Part shown: in pieces, positions 11,591 to 24,610 of the stretch
How the letters are laid out: the number at the start of each line of letters is the position of its first letter
How positions within the stretch are numbered: the stretch's first letter is position 1
Assembly: GCA_003255065.1 (NCBI GenBank)
Contig: QAOA01005126.1
Coordinates: 772,459-836,458, forward strand
Reading direction: 5' to 3'
Length of the DNA stretch: 64,000 nt
Source of the DNA: Cercis canadensis
Taxonomy: Eukaryota; Streptophyta; Magnoliopsida; Fabales; Fabaceae
Notes under the pieces: model-generated
The model's database searches: none
The model's input: only the letters and a program-made list of their open reading frames with translations
What the model was told of the DNA's origin: nothing
Program-made: the position numbers and the translations under genes

Positions 11591-13536
11591 TTGCCTGCAA
11601 AAGCAAAGAAAAATCATAATGTGAATACCAAGGAATGGAGATTCCTAGAAAATTGAACTGGCACTAATTAGGAAGGAATTAGCAATGTATAGCAGAAAAA
11701 AAAAATCAACAAATCCCATCCTGCCCCTATTAACGACCAAACACAGGGAAATAGAATATACAATCATTTATCATGGTTTTAATCAAGAATATGACCATAA
11801 TAAGTCTTAGCAAGCCCATAATAATGAACTAAAAGAAAATCAGAATAAATCATTCCAAATGGCATTAGAATGGACAGTTGAAAAATGAGAATCAGAATGG
11901 ATAGTTGGTTGAGCTTTGACATTTGCAATTGCCATAACAATGACAAGAAAATCACAATTCAACAAATCCCCCTAAAACTATCAATCTGTAGTATTAGTTT
12001 CCCCTTTCTATACTATAGAATTCAACAAATACCCTTAGAATTACAACAATAACAATGTCCCTTTCTCATACTATTTAGTTTCAAAATAATGAACCTATAA
12101 GGAGGGATATGCATCTAAGAGAATCGAATATTAGAACCAGAACAAAAGCTGCACAAAATTCTATTAAACAATCTACAGTAACCATTTCCTAACATTTCCT
12201 AAATACAGATCATCCTGCAGTAACAATTACACTTTCCCACACTAACAATGAACAATAGCAATTGCAATTCCCACATGAACTCTCCCAACCATTTTACTGT
12301 CAAACTCTTAATTACTAACAATATGCATTTCACCAACCTCTAGCCAGCAATTCCCACACTAACAGTGAACAATAGCAATTGCACAACAATGCCAAGAAAC
12401 AAAAATCAACAATTCCCCTTTTAAATTAACAAGTTGTAGTAACAATTACCCCTTCCCATACTATAGAATTCAATCATTATTCAACAAATAAAGATCCTTA
12501 GAATTATAGCAGTAACAATGTCTCTTTCTCACACTATATAATTCAAATATTATTCAATTAATACTCAATCAAACAGTAAATAGAATAAAGGCTACAAACT
12601 AGCAACATACTTGTTGTTGCCAGACAAAACCCAGTAATGTGGAGAAGAGAACGAATTGACTAAGTGTGCTGGTATGGTGCAGTGTGGAAAGGTGATTTGG
12701 GATGAAATTGAACGAATTGTGGAGGGGGTTTGGCTGAAAATAGTGGAGGGAGTGCAGGAATGGCTGGGAATTTGGAGAAGAATGTGAAAAGGTGGAAGTT
12801 TCTGGGTATTCCGCGAACCAAAGATTTAAAGTTTTTTTATGTGACACGGCTTAAACATGGCCGTGTTTGGCTTGGGTAAGGAACATGTGAGCTGACACGT
12901 GTGTGACACTAGGGGTATTGGTTTGACACGGGGGTGGCATGACCGTGTAACTGACTATGTTTAAAGGGCAGAGAGTACAGTAAGTGCACACGGGAATGGA
13001 CACGGGCGTGTTAGTGACCATGTTGGTGATATGGCATGTGTGGATACTTACCTGGGCATGGACATGGCCATGTTGTAGGGCATATTGGTTCTGACCACTT
13101 GACATGGGTATAGACATGGCCATGTCACTAGACGTGTCCTTTCCTCTGGATTCTCTGCATGATGCACATGCCTCTGACCAATTGACATGGGTATAGACAC
13201 GGCCATGTCACTGAACGTGTCCTCCACCTGGATCCTCTGCATGATGCACACGGGGTAGGGCATGATCATGTTTCATGTCGTGTTTTGTACTCTAAACTGA
13301 GTGTTGAATTCTTACTGAACTAAATAATTTGCAAAGGTGTTTCCATAAAAAAACCTACACCACAAAAATAGGATATGAATATCCCCTTTAGCTAAAAACT
13401 AACTAAGAAACTGAAAGAAAACAATCAAAAACAAATCATAAGAGAATTAGTGATAAATAAAAATAAAACACTAGACATTGGGCCTCCCAACAAGCACTTC
13501 TTTACAGTCATTTAGCTGGACTTAAGTACTGAGGGG
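11591..13536 (-). repeat. Athila spacer between integrase and ORF-1
   Basis: Non-coding internal spacer of the Athila fossil. It holds repeated 'AACAATTACCCCTTCCCATACTATA' style segments at about 11,990-12,500 and a G+C-richer block (12,840-13,265) with many CACGGCCATGT/ACACGGGCGTGT motifs. An 83-bp unit is tandemly repeated at 13,090-13,172 and 13,173-13,255. No gene is seen. Confidence 0.6.
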
Positions 13537-14787
13537 CTAATGCAAGGGGTCTTGGAGGTGACAAGCATCTCTAGAAAACTCTTGGATGCTAGCACCATGG
13601 TATAACTTCAGCATTTTCCCATTGACCTTGAAGGTTCCCTTCTCTGGATGAGTGACTTCAACAGCACCATAAGGGAACACTTGCTTCACCATGAAGGGAC
13701 ATGACCATCTAGACTTGAGTTTGCCTGGAAACAATCTGATGTGTGAGTTAAAGAATAGCACTTGGTCCCCAGGTTGAAACTCTTTAGGTGATTTAATATG
13801 TTGGTCATGCCACTTCTTTGTCTTGTCCTTGTACAACTTTAAACTTTCATAAGCAACATCTCTCCATTTTGTCAGATGATTCAACTAGAGCAACCGCTTT
13901 CCACCTGTACTAGACAAGTCATAGTTAAGGAGTTTTATGGCCCAAAAATCCTTATGCTCCAGTTCTACTGGTAAATGACAAGACTTCCCATAAACAAGTT
14001 TGTAAGGGGTGGTACCAATGGGGGTTTTGAAACCAATCCTATAAGCCCATAGAGCATCATCTATTTTCAAGGACCATTCATTTCTAGATCGCTCTACAAT
14101 CTTTTCCAGTATTCTTTTAAGTTCCCTATTTGTCACCTCTACTTGGCCACTGGTTTGGGGATGATAGGGGGTAGCCACTTTATGAGTAACACCATATTTC
14201 TTCAAAATATTAGCTAGTTGTTAGTTACAAAAGTGGGTACATCTATCACTAATAATAGCTCTAGGTGCTCTAAACCTAGTGAACAATTTTCTAAGGAACT
14301 TAACAACTATCCTAGCATCATTGGTAGGCAAAGCCTGAGCTTAAACCTATTTAGATACATAGTCTACTGCAACTAGGATATACTTGTTTCCAAAGGACAA
14401 GGGAAAGGGACCAATGAAGTCAATACCCCAGACATCGAAGACCTCACACACAAATATATTGGTTTGGGGCATTTCATCATTCATAGAGATGTTACCTGTG
14501 CGCTGGCAATTGTCACATTGCCTTACATACCTTTGAGCATCCTTAAACAAGGTAGGTCAATAAAAACTTGATTTCAGGACTTTACTTGATGTCCCATTGG
14601 CTTAATAGTGTCCTCCAGTTGGACCCTTATGACAGTGCTCCAGGATATTTTCGGTCTCCAGATAAGTAACACAACGCCTTATCATTTGGTCTACACAAAT
14701 ACGAAATAGATAGGGGTCTTCCCAAATGTGGTATTTCAAATCAGAGAAGCATTTCTTCTTCTGTGAGTAAGTTAACTCCTTTGGCAT
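13537..14787 (-). pseudogene. Athila integrase region
   Basis: The zinc-binding part reads GHCHKGPTGGHY-like at 14,602-14,700 and [13 protein letters not shown] at about 14,500. The catalytic core has [11 protein letters not shown] and VAVDYVSK (14,347-14,450), then [20 protein letters not shown] (about 14,140). The C-terminal part has the [20 protein letters not shown] tract (about 13,740). These are standard integrase signatures of the family. The region is broken. Confidence 0.88.
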
Positions 14788-14849
14788 AACCCTACCTACA
14801 AGGTAGTTAGCAAAATCAGCAAACTAAGGAATGTCTTTCACCTCATCTC

Positions 14850-16070
14850 ATATAGTTGTTCGTTTGGAAAAGTGTCATTTAAGTCCTCTTCCACTAACCC
14901 CCCTTGAGCTGGGAGTTCTAGACGAGACAGATGGTCTGCTGCTAAGTTCTCGGTTCCCTTACTATCTCGGATCTCCAGGTCAAACTCCTGCAACAAAGAA
15001 AACTCAATGTATTAGTCGAGGCTTAGCATTATTTTTGCTCAAAAGATACCTCAATCTTGAGTGATCAATGTACACTATGACTTTAGATAGAATAAGATAG
15101 TATTTAAATTTGTCTAAAGAATAAACTACTGCAAGCAACTCTTTCTCAGTGGTAGTGTAGTTCTTCTAAGCATCAACCAAGGTTTTGCTTGCATAATAGA
15201 TGGGTCGAAAGTGTTTGTCCATGTGCTGTCCCAAAACTACTCCTATTGCAAAATCACTTGCATCACACATTCAGGTGTAACCATAATACGGGCAGTAGTC
15301 AATTTGTCTTTTAAAGTATTAAATACAATCATACAATCATCATTAAAGACAAAAGGTACATAATTTTCAAGTAGCTTAGTAAAAGGTCTAGCTATTTTAG
15401 AAAAGTCTTTAATAATTCTTCTATAGAAGTCAGCATGACCTAGAAAGCTCTTAACTGCCTTTACAGAAGTAGGTGGTGGCAATTTAGCTATGGTCTCTAT
15501 TTTTGCCCTATCGACCTCTATACCTTTACTAGAGATTTTATGTCCTAATACTATACCCTCCTGAACCATAAAATGATAATTCTCCCAATTCAGGACCAGA
15601 TTAGTTTCCTCACACCTCTTAAGGACTCTAGTTAAGTTATACAAGCATAATTCAAAAGAGTTACCAAAGATAGAGAAATCGTCCATAAATACCTCTATGA
15701 TTTTCTCAACCAATTTATCAAAGATTGCTATCATACACCTTTGAAGGGTGGCAGGGGCATTACACAACCCAAATGACATTCTTCTATAGGCAAACGTATT
15801 GTAAGGACATGTTAAGGTTGTCTTCTCCTTATCTTCTGGGGCAATGGGTATCTGAAAGTACCCTGACATTCCATCCAAAAAGTAGTAATAGGCATGTCCA
15901 GTCATCCGCTCCAACATCTGGTCTATGAATGGTAAAGGGAAATGATATTTGTCGGTGGCATCATTCAGCTTTCGATAGTATATACAGACTCTCCACCCTA
16001 TGACTGTCCTTATTGGCACAAACTCATTCTTCTCATTAGGCACCACTGTCATGTCTTCTTTCTTTAGCAC
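14850..16070 (-). pseudogene. Athila reverse transcriptase and RNase H region
   Basis: The 275-codon frame at 15,243-16,070 carries the RT blocks RVCIYYRKLNDATDKYHFPLPFIDQML, FLDGMSGYFQI, RRMSFGLCNAPATLQRCM and the catalytic FMDDFSIFG, then LGHKISSKGIEVDRAKI. RNase H follows at about 15,290-14,950, with YYASKTLVDA and the [12 protein letters not shown] tract readable on the minus strand. It is part of the broken Athila fossil. Confidence 0.9.
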
Positions 16071-16205
16071 TACCTACACATAACTAACCCAAGAACTGTC
16101 AGCAATAGGGTAAATAACTCTTGCATGTAGAAGTTTAATTACCTCATTTTTCACTACATCTTTCATGTTTGGATTCATCCGTCGTTGTGGCTGTACCAAC
16201 GGCTT

Positions 16206-16994
16206 TCAATTCTCTTCTAATGAAATCTTGTGGGTGCAGAATGAGGGGCTAATTCCTCTCATATCAAAGATCTTCCATGCTATGACCCTTTTATGCATTT
16301 TAAGCACATCTAAAAGTTTCCCTCTTTGATCCTTTGTCAGGTTTGCTGCAATTATAACAGGCAGCTTAGAGTTTTCTGCCAAGAAAGCATATTCCAAGTG
16401 TTCTAAAAGTCTTTTTAGCTCTAACTTAGGTGGATCCTCAATAGATGGTCTGATTTTGGTTCTGTTATCCTCAATCCTCTCAAGAGGTGTATCTATAATC
16501 AATGGCTCATGGGCTTGTAAGTATGCCACATGATCCCTAATCTTTGTGTGATCAGACTCCTCATCTCCCTGCATGATACATGTCTCCAATGCATCTCTTA
16601 TGAGGATTTCCTCCATAGAACAAGACACAAGTGAGTCAATCACATCTACATAAAAACATGTATCGTCCATACTCATCTTGTGCTTCATGGCTTCGGATAT
16701 TTTAAAGATCACTTGCTCGTTTTCCACCCTTAAAGTCAGCTTGCCACCATGAACATCAATGATGGCTCTGGCTGTAGCAAGGAATAGTCGACCTAACAGC
16801 AAAGGCACCTCAATGTCTTCATCCATGTCCATGATTACGAAGTCTACAAGGAAAATAAATTTATCAACTTTTACTAGGACATCTTCTATTATACCCTTAG
16901 GATATGTGATAGACCTATCCGCTAATTGATTGCTCATCCTAGTGGGTGTTGGTTCACCAAGTCCCAATTTTTGAAACATACTATAGGGCATCAA
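16206..16994 (-). pseudogene. Athila protease region
   Basis: A 262-codon minus-strand frame carries MPYSMFQKLGLGEPTPTRM, LADRSITYPKGIIEDVLVKVD and the LLLGRLFLATARAIIDVH block that follows the aspartic protease in Athila polyproteins. The linker to RT (GKLLDVLKMHKRVIAWKI...ISPSFCTHKI) is also present. It belongs to the broken element. Confidence 0.85.
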
Positions 16995-16999
16995 ATTTA

Positions 17000-18830
17000 T
17001 ACTAGCACCTAAATCTGCTAATACCCTATCAACAGATAAACTACCAATATTGCAAGGGATAGTAAAACTCTTTGGCTTCTTTATTTTTTCGTGTCAGCTT
17101 GTTCTGGACTATAGCGGAACACTCCTCATTTAGGGTCACCATTGACAGCTACTTGAGCTTTTTCTTGTTAGATAGCAGGTTCTTCAAGAACTTTGCATAT
17201 TTTGGCATCTTCGAAAGAGCTTCAATAAAAGGAATGTTAATATGAAATTGTTTAAAAAGTTCTAAAAATTTACCAAATTGTTCCTCCTTTTTGTCCTTTG
17301 CACGCCTACTCGGGTAAGGTATGGGTGGCTAGTATTCCTTCACCATTCTCTTCTTTGGCTCCTCTGTCCTTTCTAATACAATGTCCTATGTCTTCTCAGT
17401 TGCAGCAGCACCTCCATCACTAGTTTGCTCTCTCTCACCTTCTTTCAGCTCCTTGCCATTCCTTAATGTGATAGCTTGTTCCTTAGGATTTGGCTCGATG
17501 TAGCTAGGTAGAGTCCCTGGTGGCCTTTTTGAAATCAGGTTGGTCAGCTGACCAATTTGAGTCTCAAGGTTGTGGATAGAGGCCTCCTAATTCCTCAAAG
17601 ATATTTCAGTGTTTTTGAATCGGCCTTCTGATGCTGAAATGAATTTGGACAGCTAATGTTCAATGGTTAGCTTCTGTGGTGAGTTAGGAACCTACTAAAA
17701 TCATGGTGGAAGACCTTGCCTCTGCTACCCTTGATTACTCCAAGCGAAATTCAGGTGATTTCTCCACCCAGGATTATACGTGTTAGAGTAAGGATTATTG
17801 GGCATTCGATTTCCCATGTAATCTGCTTACTCTACTGTTAGTCCCCTGGTGGATTCCTGGCATTCATGATTAGAATGTCCTCCCCCACAAATGTCACAGC
17901 TCATAACTGGTGCTGGTGGAGTATATTTGCTCAGATAATCAATCTTCTTAGTAAGGGCCTCAATTTTTGCCTCCAAAGAAATGGCAATGTCCACATTATG
18001 CACTTCTCATGATCTGACTTTCATTCTCTGGTTCCCCCACTGGTAGTTGTTCATAGCGATGTTCTTAATCAACTTCTGTAACTCTTCAGGGGTTTTGAAG
18101 CTTGTGGTTCCTCAAGAGGAAGCATCAATGAGTTGCTTAGTACCAAAGTTGAGACCACTGTGAAAAGTCTACATCTGGACCCCTAAATTCAGCCCATGAT
18201 GTGGGCATTTTCTTAGGAATTCCTTCCATCTCTCCTATGCTTCATAAAGTGTTTCACCATTTAGTTGTTGGAAGGAGAAGATGTCATTTCTAAACCTTGC
18301 TGTTCTTGCTGGAGGGAAGTACCAACTTAGAAATCTTTTAGTGAGATCATCCCATGTTTTGATAGAACCAGGAGGTAATGTCTCCAACCATGATTTTGGT
18401 TTATCCCTCAGTGCGAAAGGGAAAAGCCTCAATCTAATTGCATACTTAGTAGCTCAATTGATTTTAAATATATCACAAATCCCTAAGAAATTTGTGATGT
18501 GAGCATGAGGGTCTTCATCTGGCAGTCCATCGAATTATACAAATTGCTGCACCATCTGGATAATGGTTGGCTTGATCTCAAAGTTGTTAGTGTTCACTGG
18601 AGGTCTAGTTATGTTGGACTCAGTTCCAACAAGCGATGGTCTGGCATAATCCCCTATGGTTTGTTGTCTTGCTTGCTCAGCCATGGTAGGTTCTTGTTTG
18701 AAACTAGGCTTAGATGTTTGAGCCTGGAGTGGGATAGCCTTCTTCCTTGATTTTCTCACTAATGTGCGTTCAATCTCTGAATTCAGCTTCAAAAGATTTT
18801 GGTTACCACTTTGTGTCATACACCAGTATG
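17000..18830 (-). pseudogene. Athila gag region
   Basis: At 18,235-18,432 the minus-strand frame shows the retrotransposon gag core: LFPFALRDKPKSWLETLPPGSIKTWDDL, then KRFLSWYFPPARTARFRNDIFSFQQ. A knuckle-like Cys-rich stretch lies near 17,870-17,900 ('SCDICGGGHSNHECQES'-like). The N-terminal part lies at 18,535-18,819. It is broken. Confidence 0.8.
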
Positions 18831-18954
18831 ACTAGCTTCTGCAAAGATTAACCAAAGACAAAGATAAGAAAGAAGCTCTGAGCTAAACAAAATTTAACTT
18901 TAAAGAAAATAAAATGACTAGAGTAATAGAAATTAAATGTTCCTAATATTATAT

Positions 18955-18972
18955 TCCCCGGCAACAGCGTCA
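18955..18972 (-). other. Primer-binding site of the minus-strand Athila element
   Basis: On the minus strand TGACGCTGTTGCCGGGGA follows the LTR end after six bases. It differs by two bases from the canonical Athila-type site seen intact at 32,022-32,039. Confidence 0.8.
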
Positions 18973-18978
18973 AAAACG

Positions 18979-20818
18979 TGATGTTTATAAAGTATCCAAT
19001 TAAATCAATACTACAATCACTTTAGGCAAGTGTACCTATCGTTTTGTAGAATAGCTCAATTGAGTACAGATATCGTTCCCACAAGGACTATAGTTATTAG
19101 TATTAATCCTTTTTTCTATTATCTAATCTCAGATTTATGGCTAAATTGATGAACTACTTAATTAAACTAATAAAAGTGAGATAAGAAAACAATAGCAATG
19201 AACGCTAAAGGTTTATCGATTAGATAGGCAGACCTAGATAAAAATCCCCCTTAGAATCTAGCTTACACCTCCAATCTTAACTCAATGATCATCACCAATT
19301 CTTGCTTAAATTGATGGAAATTCTTGAATTATATCCTATTCTTTCTCAAGCAATATGACAACTATTCTTAGGTTGATTGATTGAAATCTCTTCCAAATCA
19401 ACAATCCCAGAAATGCATTAGTTTGTGTTATGTGAATTCCTGGTATTAAGGTTAACCCTAATCAGAAGACGTATGTGGTCCTATCTTTAGGATTCCATGC
19501 AAATCTTATTTCCTATAAGTGATATGTTCAATTTACGATTTTTCAATCTATAAGCTGAAATCTGGTATTAAACTAATGGCATGCTTTATTAATTCAATAA
19601 CAAATCAGAATCATAGACAATTCTAAGAAAGGAAAGATGTAATTCTTATTGAGTTAAAGAAAGAAGAGTACAAATTCGACTATAGGGTTCATCCTATCTA
19701 GACCTTTACAATTTAGTTCATAATGATAATATAAGCTGCACTAAAAGAATACATAGAAGAAAGGATAGAATAAGAAAAACTCATTCTCATGAATTCCTTC
19801 AAAAGTTCAGTCCTTTATCTTGTTCCTCTTCAAACCTTCAAAGTATGATTGTCATCCTTGTTTCTGATGTCAAAAGTCTTCCCGTACTTCCCCTTTAAAG
19901 TTCATATATATAGTGTACGAAACTCTGGGGTTTAGCCTCCAATAGTTCGAACACAGGCAAGACACGGGCCATGTTCACTTATGGGATTGGGCGTGCCAAT
20001 TAAGTAGGAATTCTGGATTGCAGACATGAGCTCAGACACGGCCGTGTCTGTTCAGTCTTCAGGGCGTGTTCATCTCAACATGGCCCATGCTTTTCTGGCT
20101 AAGGGCGTGTTCACTTCAAGACGGCCTCTGGTTGACTAACACGACATCCAACATGGACGTGTCCTTCAGCAATCATGGTCATGTTCTTCATAAGCTGTAC
20201 AGGTACTTCTGGAGCCTTGACACGGGCACACACATGGCCGTGTGCACGGCCGTGTCCCTTCTCTGAACTTCATACTTCACTACTTTCTCTACACTTTGCT
20301 CCAGAAATTCCCCAAAATCCTTCCTTTTTGCTTGACCAACAAGAAGAACACCTGTGAACACAAATACAAGGATTAAGTACCATGTTTAAGCAAATTTACT
20401 CAAATGTGGGTGAGAATGCATAAACAGAGCATGAAACTAATAGCCAAAATAAGCAAATATCAGCTACAGCCCTGGAAATGGAGGCTGCGGAGCTGAGCTT
20501 GCTGTCCTTTTCACATGATTTCCCATATGTCTGGCGCAGCAGCTCCTATCTTGGGTGTTGTGGCACCCTAGTTGCTGGTGCATATGCTTTTCCTTCATCA
20601 TATGAGGGATGCAGCGCTAAACTTGTTGCCTCCAATTTCAGGTGACCAAAATTCATCCCTTTTCACACTAAAACAATCTTAATGGACTTTCAATCATTCC
20701 TAAATTGAAAACCTACAAAATAAACATGAAAACATATAAATCAAACCTAAAACACCCTAGAACAAGCAATTAACAAGCTCAATTAATACAAGATAAGCAG
20801 TATAAAACTGACTTATCA
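18979..20818 (-). repeat. 5' LTR of the minus-strand Athila element
   Basis: On the minus strand it starts TGATAAGTCAGTTTTATACT at 20,818 and ends ...AAACATCA at 18,979. Length is about 1.84 kb. It contains a CACGGCCGTG-rich block at 19,960-20,265. No partner LTR is in the window. Confidence 0.8.
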
Positions 20819-22958
20819 ATAGGAATGCAACATTCCTGAGAATGTTACATTCCCAGAAATAAAAAATTGTACCAAACACTATCTAAGAATCATATGTAAT
20901 TTTTGAAGTTCATTCCTTTTGTTTTAGTACCTACAAACACCCTGTTAGAAACAATTCGAATTTTGAAATTCCATAGCCATAACCGACCTTCAACCTGATT
21001 GCATCAGTCGCAGACCTAGGACCCAAGGGTCAGTGAAGGCACTTATTTATAGTGAACTTTAGCTTTGGCCTTGATTGTAACTATCGCTCCCACTCTTCAA
21101 CTACTACTATACTTTTTTTTTTTTTAATGAATATCTTTATTCACAAAGAAAAATACTAACAAAAGAAATGAAAGTCATTCACCTCAAATCTATACCATTC
21201 CATATACTCTAGGTCTTAATCCAAATTTGGGCCATTCAAATACATTTTGAGCAAGTCCAGTTAAAATTGTAAGGTGTAAATTGAATTACAACCCAAAGTG
21301 TATGAAATGATATAAATGTGAAGTGTATGAATAACACTTCTCATACTAGTATTTTTAAATATATAAACTAAAATTAAGCATTAAGTATTAGGCTTTATCT
21401 CTAAAAAACTCAAAGCGTTGTTATATGTAAAGGGAATTGGGTCCTGTAGATCAGTGAGTGCTCTTGCGATGTCTCCTCGGCATGTGATGCGGAGTGGTGA
21501 AACTATATATATATATATATATATATANATATATATATATTTAAAGTGTGAAAAATATATATAAAAGTTTGGAAAGTGGTTGGAATTAATGGAAAAAAAT
21601 GAATAAAAGGGATGAGTTTTCACTAATTGATTTAAGATACAATTGGACACATATAAAAATATTAGTTTGTGATACCAAAGTTTGGGCAAAGGAGTTGGTT
21701 ATGCGTAGGGAAGGGTCTTAGTATCCTCTAACGCCCATTCTAGTGAATGGTTACCAATTTAATTTTATGACATTTGAAATTATCGAATAAAAAATGGTCC
21801 ATAAACTTATTTCATTAGAACAAAAGAACAATTAATTTTTTTTAAATGTCTCACTTCGACATGCATATATATTGTCAATAATGACAAATGACTATGACAA
21901 GAGTGAGTAGCAAAATGTCATTATCTTATATTTATAATTGTGAGATGCCTTACCAATATATTTCCATAGCCTTAAACCCAAGCTATTGTTTGAGGAGTTC
22001 GAGTTTCTCACTGCTAAACCAAACGTTAATTGGAAAAAAAAATACATTTATAATTGTACAAATAATACTATTCTATATGAGTTATTATTTGTATACCAAC
22101 AATGAAAACTAAAATATTTACATGACTAAATTGTTATAATTTTTTTTATCAATAATCCAAAGTTTAAACATCAATGTCCTTAAACTACTAAAAAATTTTA
22201 ATCTAAGCTATTTTGAAATTTCAAAATGCCATTTTCAAGTGAAAACATAAAAGACATAAAATGAATGATCATGATTAATTCTAAAAAGTGATTTTTGTTT
22301 AATCATTTTTTATCATATTTATTTAAGTTAATAAAAAAAAACTATCTAATATCAACTACATTATTATTAAGAACCTTTTTATAAAGTGTTTATCACCAAA
22401 AAGATAAACTTACACCACTTGTGTAAAACTTTAGACTCTCACTAAGAGTGGCTGAGATAAAAATCCTTCTTATATTACTGTTTTGTATGTTCATTGTTTT
22501 TCCAATTAATGAAATTTTTCATCTCAAGAAAACAAAAACTATTCTTAGTAAAACAAAAAAAAAAAAAGAGTTTCTTGAAAGATATATACACAATCAATTT
22601 AGTCTATGAATGAATTTTAATATCACTTCATTCCCTGAAAGATGACTCTATCCATCAATATAGTCTTGTGTCTAATTTCCCTTTGTGAGAGTTAATAGAA
22701 CTTTTCATGTGGCACGTTAAATGTCGATGTAACAAGTCTAGTGGGTGAGAATTAGTGAATGACTATTTTGATAGATAAAGTTATTTTTTAAAAACTAAAA
22801 TGATATTAAAATCTTTCAAAAATTAAATTATTTGTATTTGTATTTTTCAAAGACTAAAAATAAGTTTCAATAAAAAAATAATTTCAATGTCGCTACCAAC
22901 CCCATTTCACCGAGAGTAGCTAAGGCACTACAAGTCTCACTTTTGTGAGCTAGTCCAA
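20819..22958. other. Unassigned AT-rich intergenic stretch
   Basis: No gene is supported. An (AT)n microsatellite with one N lies at 21,506-21,541. A T-run is at 21,113-21,125. Diverged MITE- or LTR-like AT-rich text follows at 22,570-22,870. The short minus-strand frame at 21,381-21,500 is not recognised. Confidence 0.5.
21506..21541. repeat. (AT)n microsatellite with one N
   Basis: Uninterrupted AT dinucleotides with a single N at 21,528, which suggests a collapsed or patched assembly of a longer array. Confidence 0.9.
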
Positions 22959-22966
22959 GTGTTATT

Positions 22967-23280
22967 GGGATCAAAGACCTAAATAATGCAAAAACAATCT
23001 TAATTCCATAAATACCATACTTTTCAAACTATTTTCACATCTACCATTGTTTTATTTTTCTTTTCTTTTTTTTAATAATATCTGAATTTGAAAAAAAAGG
23101 AAGAGAGAGAATTTGGGCCACCATTGACGCAATTGTGCAAATTGTATTACCTTTCTGGTGAAGCCATTTGGCAAATGGCATCACCAATATGATGCCACAA
23201 TTTGCACAATGGCATCACCCTAAAAGGTGACACAATAAGCTCAACTGCATCACCTTTTATTATAAATTCTCTTCCCAACT
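22967..23280 (+). repeat. Left terminal inverted repeat of the MULE
   Basis: AT-rich outer part, then repeated short motifs (GACGCAATTGTGCAAATTG, ATGGCATCACC, TTGCACAATGGCATCACC). Pairs with 49,990-50,260 in inverted orientation. The sequence from 23,280 to 24,172 is pyrimidine-rich and then AT-rich, with no gene I can support. The last 80 bp may be the start of the PMD coding region. Confidence 0.65.
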
Positions 23281-24602
23281 ACTCTTGATGGAACAGCCCC
23301 TACATGGCATCATGGAGGTTCTCCACTGGCTCACGAAACCTCTCCCCCCTCCCAAGACTTAGTCATTTCACGCAATATTTGTTTTTCTTCTTCTTCTCAT
23401 TTGTTTTACCCAAAGCTCACATTTTCTCCTTGACCTCGGCAGTTTCTCACTTAATGCAAGGCAATATCTCTTCTTCTTCTTCTTTCTCATATTACATCTT
23501 GAAGCTATTTTATTATTGTTCTTCTCATTTGTTCTACTCAAAGATCCCATTTTTCTCCTTGATCTCGACAATATATCTTAGTATGGCACATCAAGGTTTA
23601 CACACTGGTCCAGAAGATATTTCAGTGTTGACAGAATAAAGCACACACATTTCAAATGTAGCATGGGAAGGACAAATAAGTTTTCTACATTAAACTTAAT
23701 TAATATTATTTTTCATACATTATAGTTTAAAAGAGTAAGTAGTGTAAGTATTAAGTTAGATTAGTGTTAAAAATAATTTTTTAGTTATAGCTAATATCAT
23801 GACAATGTTTATATCATAATGTATGTTAGTTATATTTTTTATGCAATAAAACTTGAGGTGAAATATAAAGTTAAGAAAGTATAAAAAAAAAAATAATTTG
23901 TTATTATAGTTGATATTATTATTACTTATTTTAGTAAGAGTAGACTTAAGAATAATTTTTTAATTATAGTTAACATCATGATGATATTTAAACCATAACA
24001 GAATTTATTTATGCTCTTTATGTATTATAATGTATATATGTGTGTAAACTGATTGATGTGATAACTGAAATAGTGTAATACATTATTGGGAACCCGTAGC
24101 CATACCAGTTGTGATAAACCAAATGACCAGCAAGTTTTGCATTATGTTCGCATGGATGGGTTTAGAGGTGCTTGTAGACACCATATTTTGTCCAAGTGTT
24201 TTTTTCGTAGCTTAAAACAAAACAAAAAATGATTTTTTTTTAAAAAAAAAAAGATGTAAGTTCTTAATTTTTTATTATTACTTTTTATGTTTGGACCTTT
24301 GTAATAAAGCAAATTCTAGGCCTCGTCCATTGTTAATTTAGCCCACTTATTTTGTCTAGCCCATTTGGCCCATTCTTTAATATTTAAATTTTTGTAAGTA
24401 GTAAATAATTAAAAAAAAAAGAAAAAAATTGTATTAATAAATTTTTTATGTCACTAGATCTAGGACAACCAATGGATTAGATTCTCCTTACTCCTTATTG
24501 GTTCAAGTCTATGCACATTATCCTCATTAAGTAAATAACTAAATCCAAAAGAGAAAACAAAAAAAAAAAAAAAAGCAAATTAAAAGAAAGGAAGAGTCTT
24601 GG

Positions 24603-24610
24603 GCGGCAAG
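24603..24610. repeat. hAT target-site duplication, left copy
   Basis: GCGGCAAG immediately before the element; identical copy at 27,848-27,855. Confidence 0.9.

Larger units (their letters stand above)
10512..20818 (-). mobile_element. Athila-type Gypsy LTR retrotransposon fossil (3' part cut by Tat insertion)
   Basis: Minus-strand order from the right is LTR (20,818-18,979), PBS, gag, protease, RT/RNase H, integrase, spacer and an ORF-1/env-like region ending where the Tat LTR begins at 10,511. The remaining 3' end is presumably left of the window, beyond the Tat element. The element is broken in many places. Lineage is judged from the FMDDFSIFG reverse transcriptase motif, the TGRCGCYGTTGCCGGGGA-type PBS and the extra ORF downstream of integrase, as known for Athila. 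Confidence 0.87.

Noticed and set aside
12851-13269. CRISPR-like array from repeated ACACGGCC words
   Set aside because: Spacing is irregular, units are not separated by unique spacers of constant length, and the context is a plant LTR element.
21381-21689. 102-codon minus-strand frame
   Set aside because: It spans the AT microsatellite with an N and matches no family I know.
23304-23639. 111-codon plus-strand frame in the MULE left region
   Set aside because: Low-complexity Phe/Ser content from CT-rich DNA; no domain, no conservation evidence.
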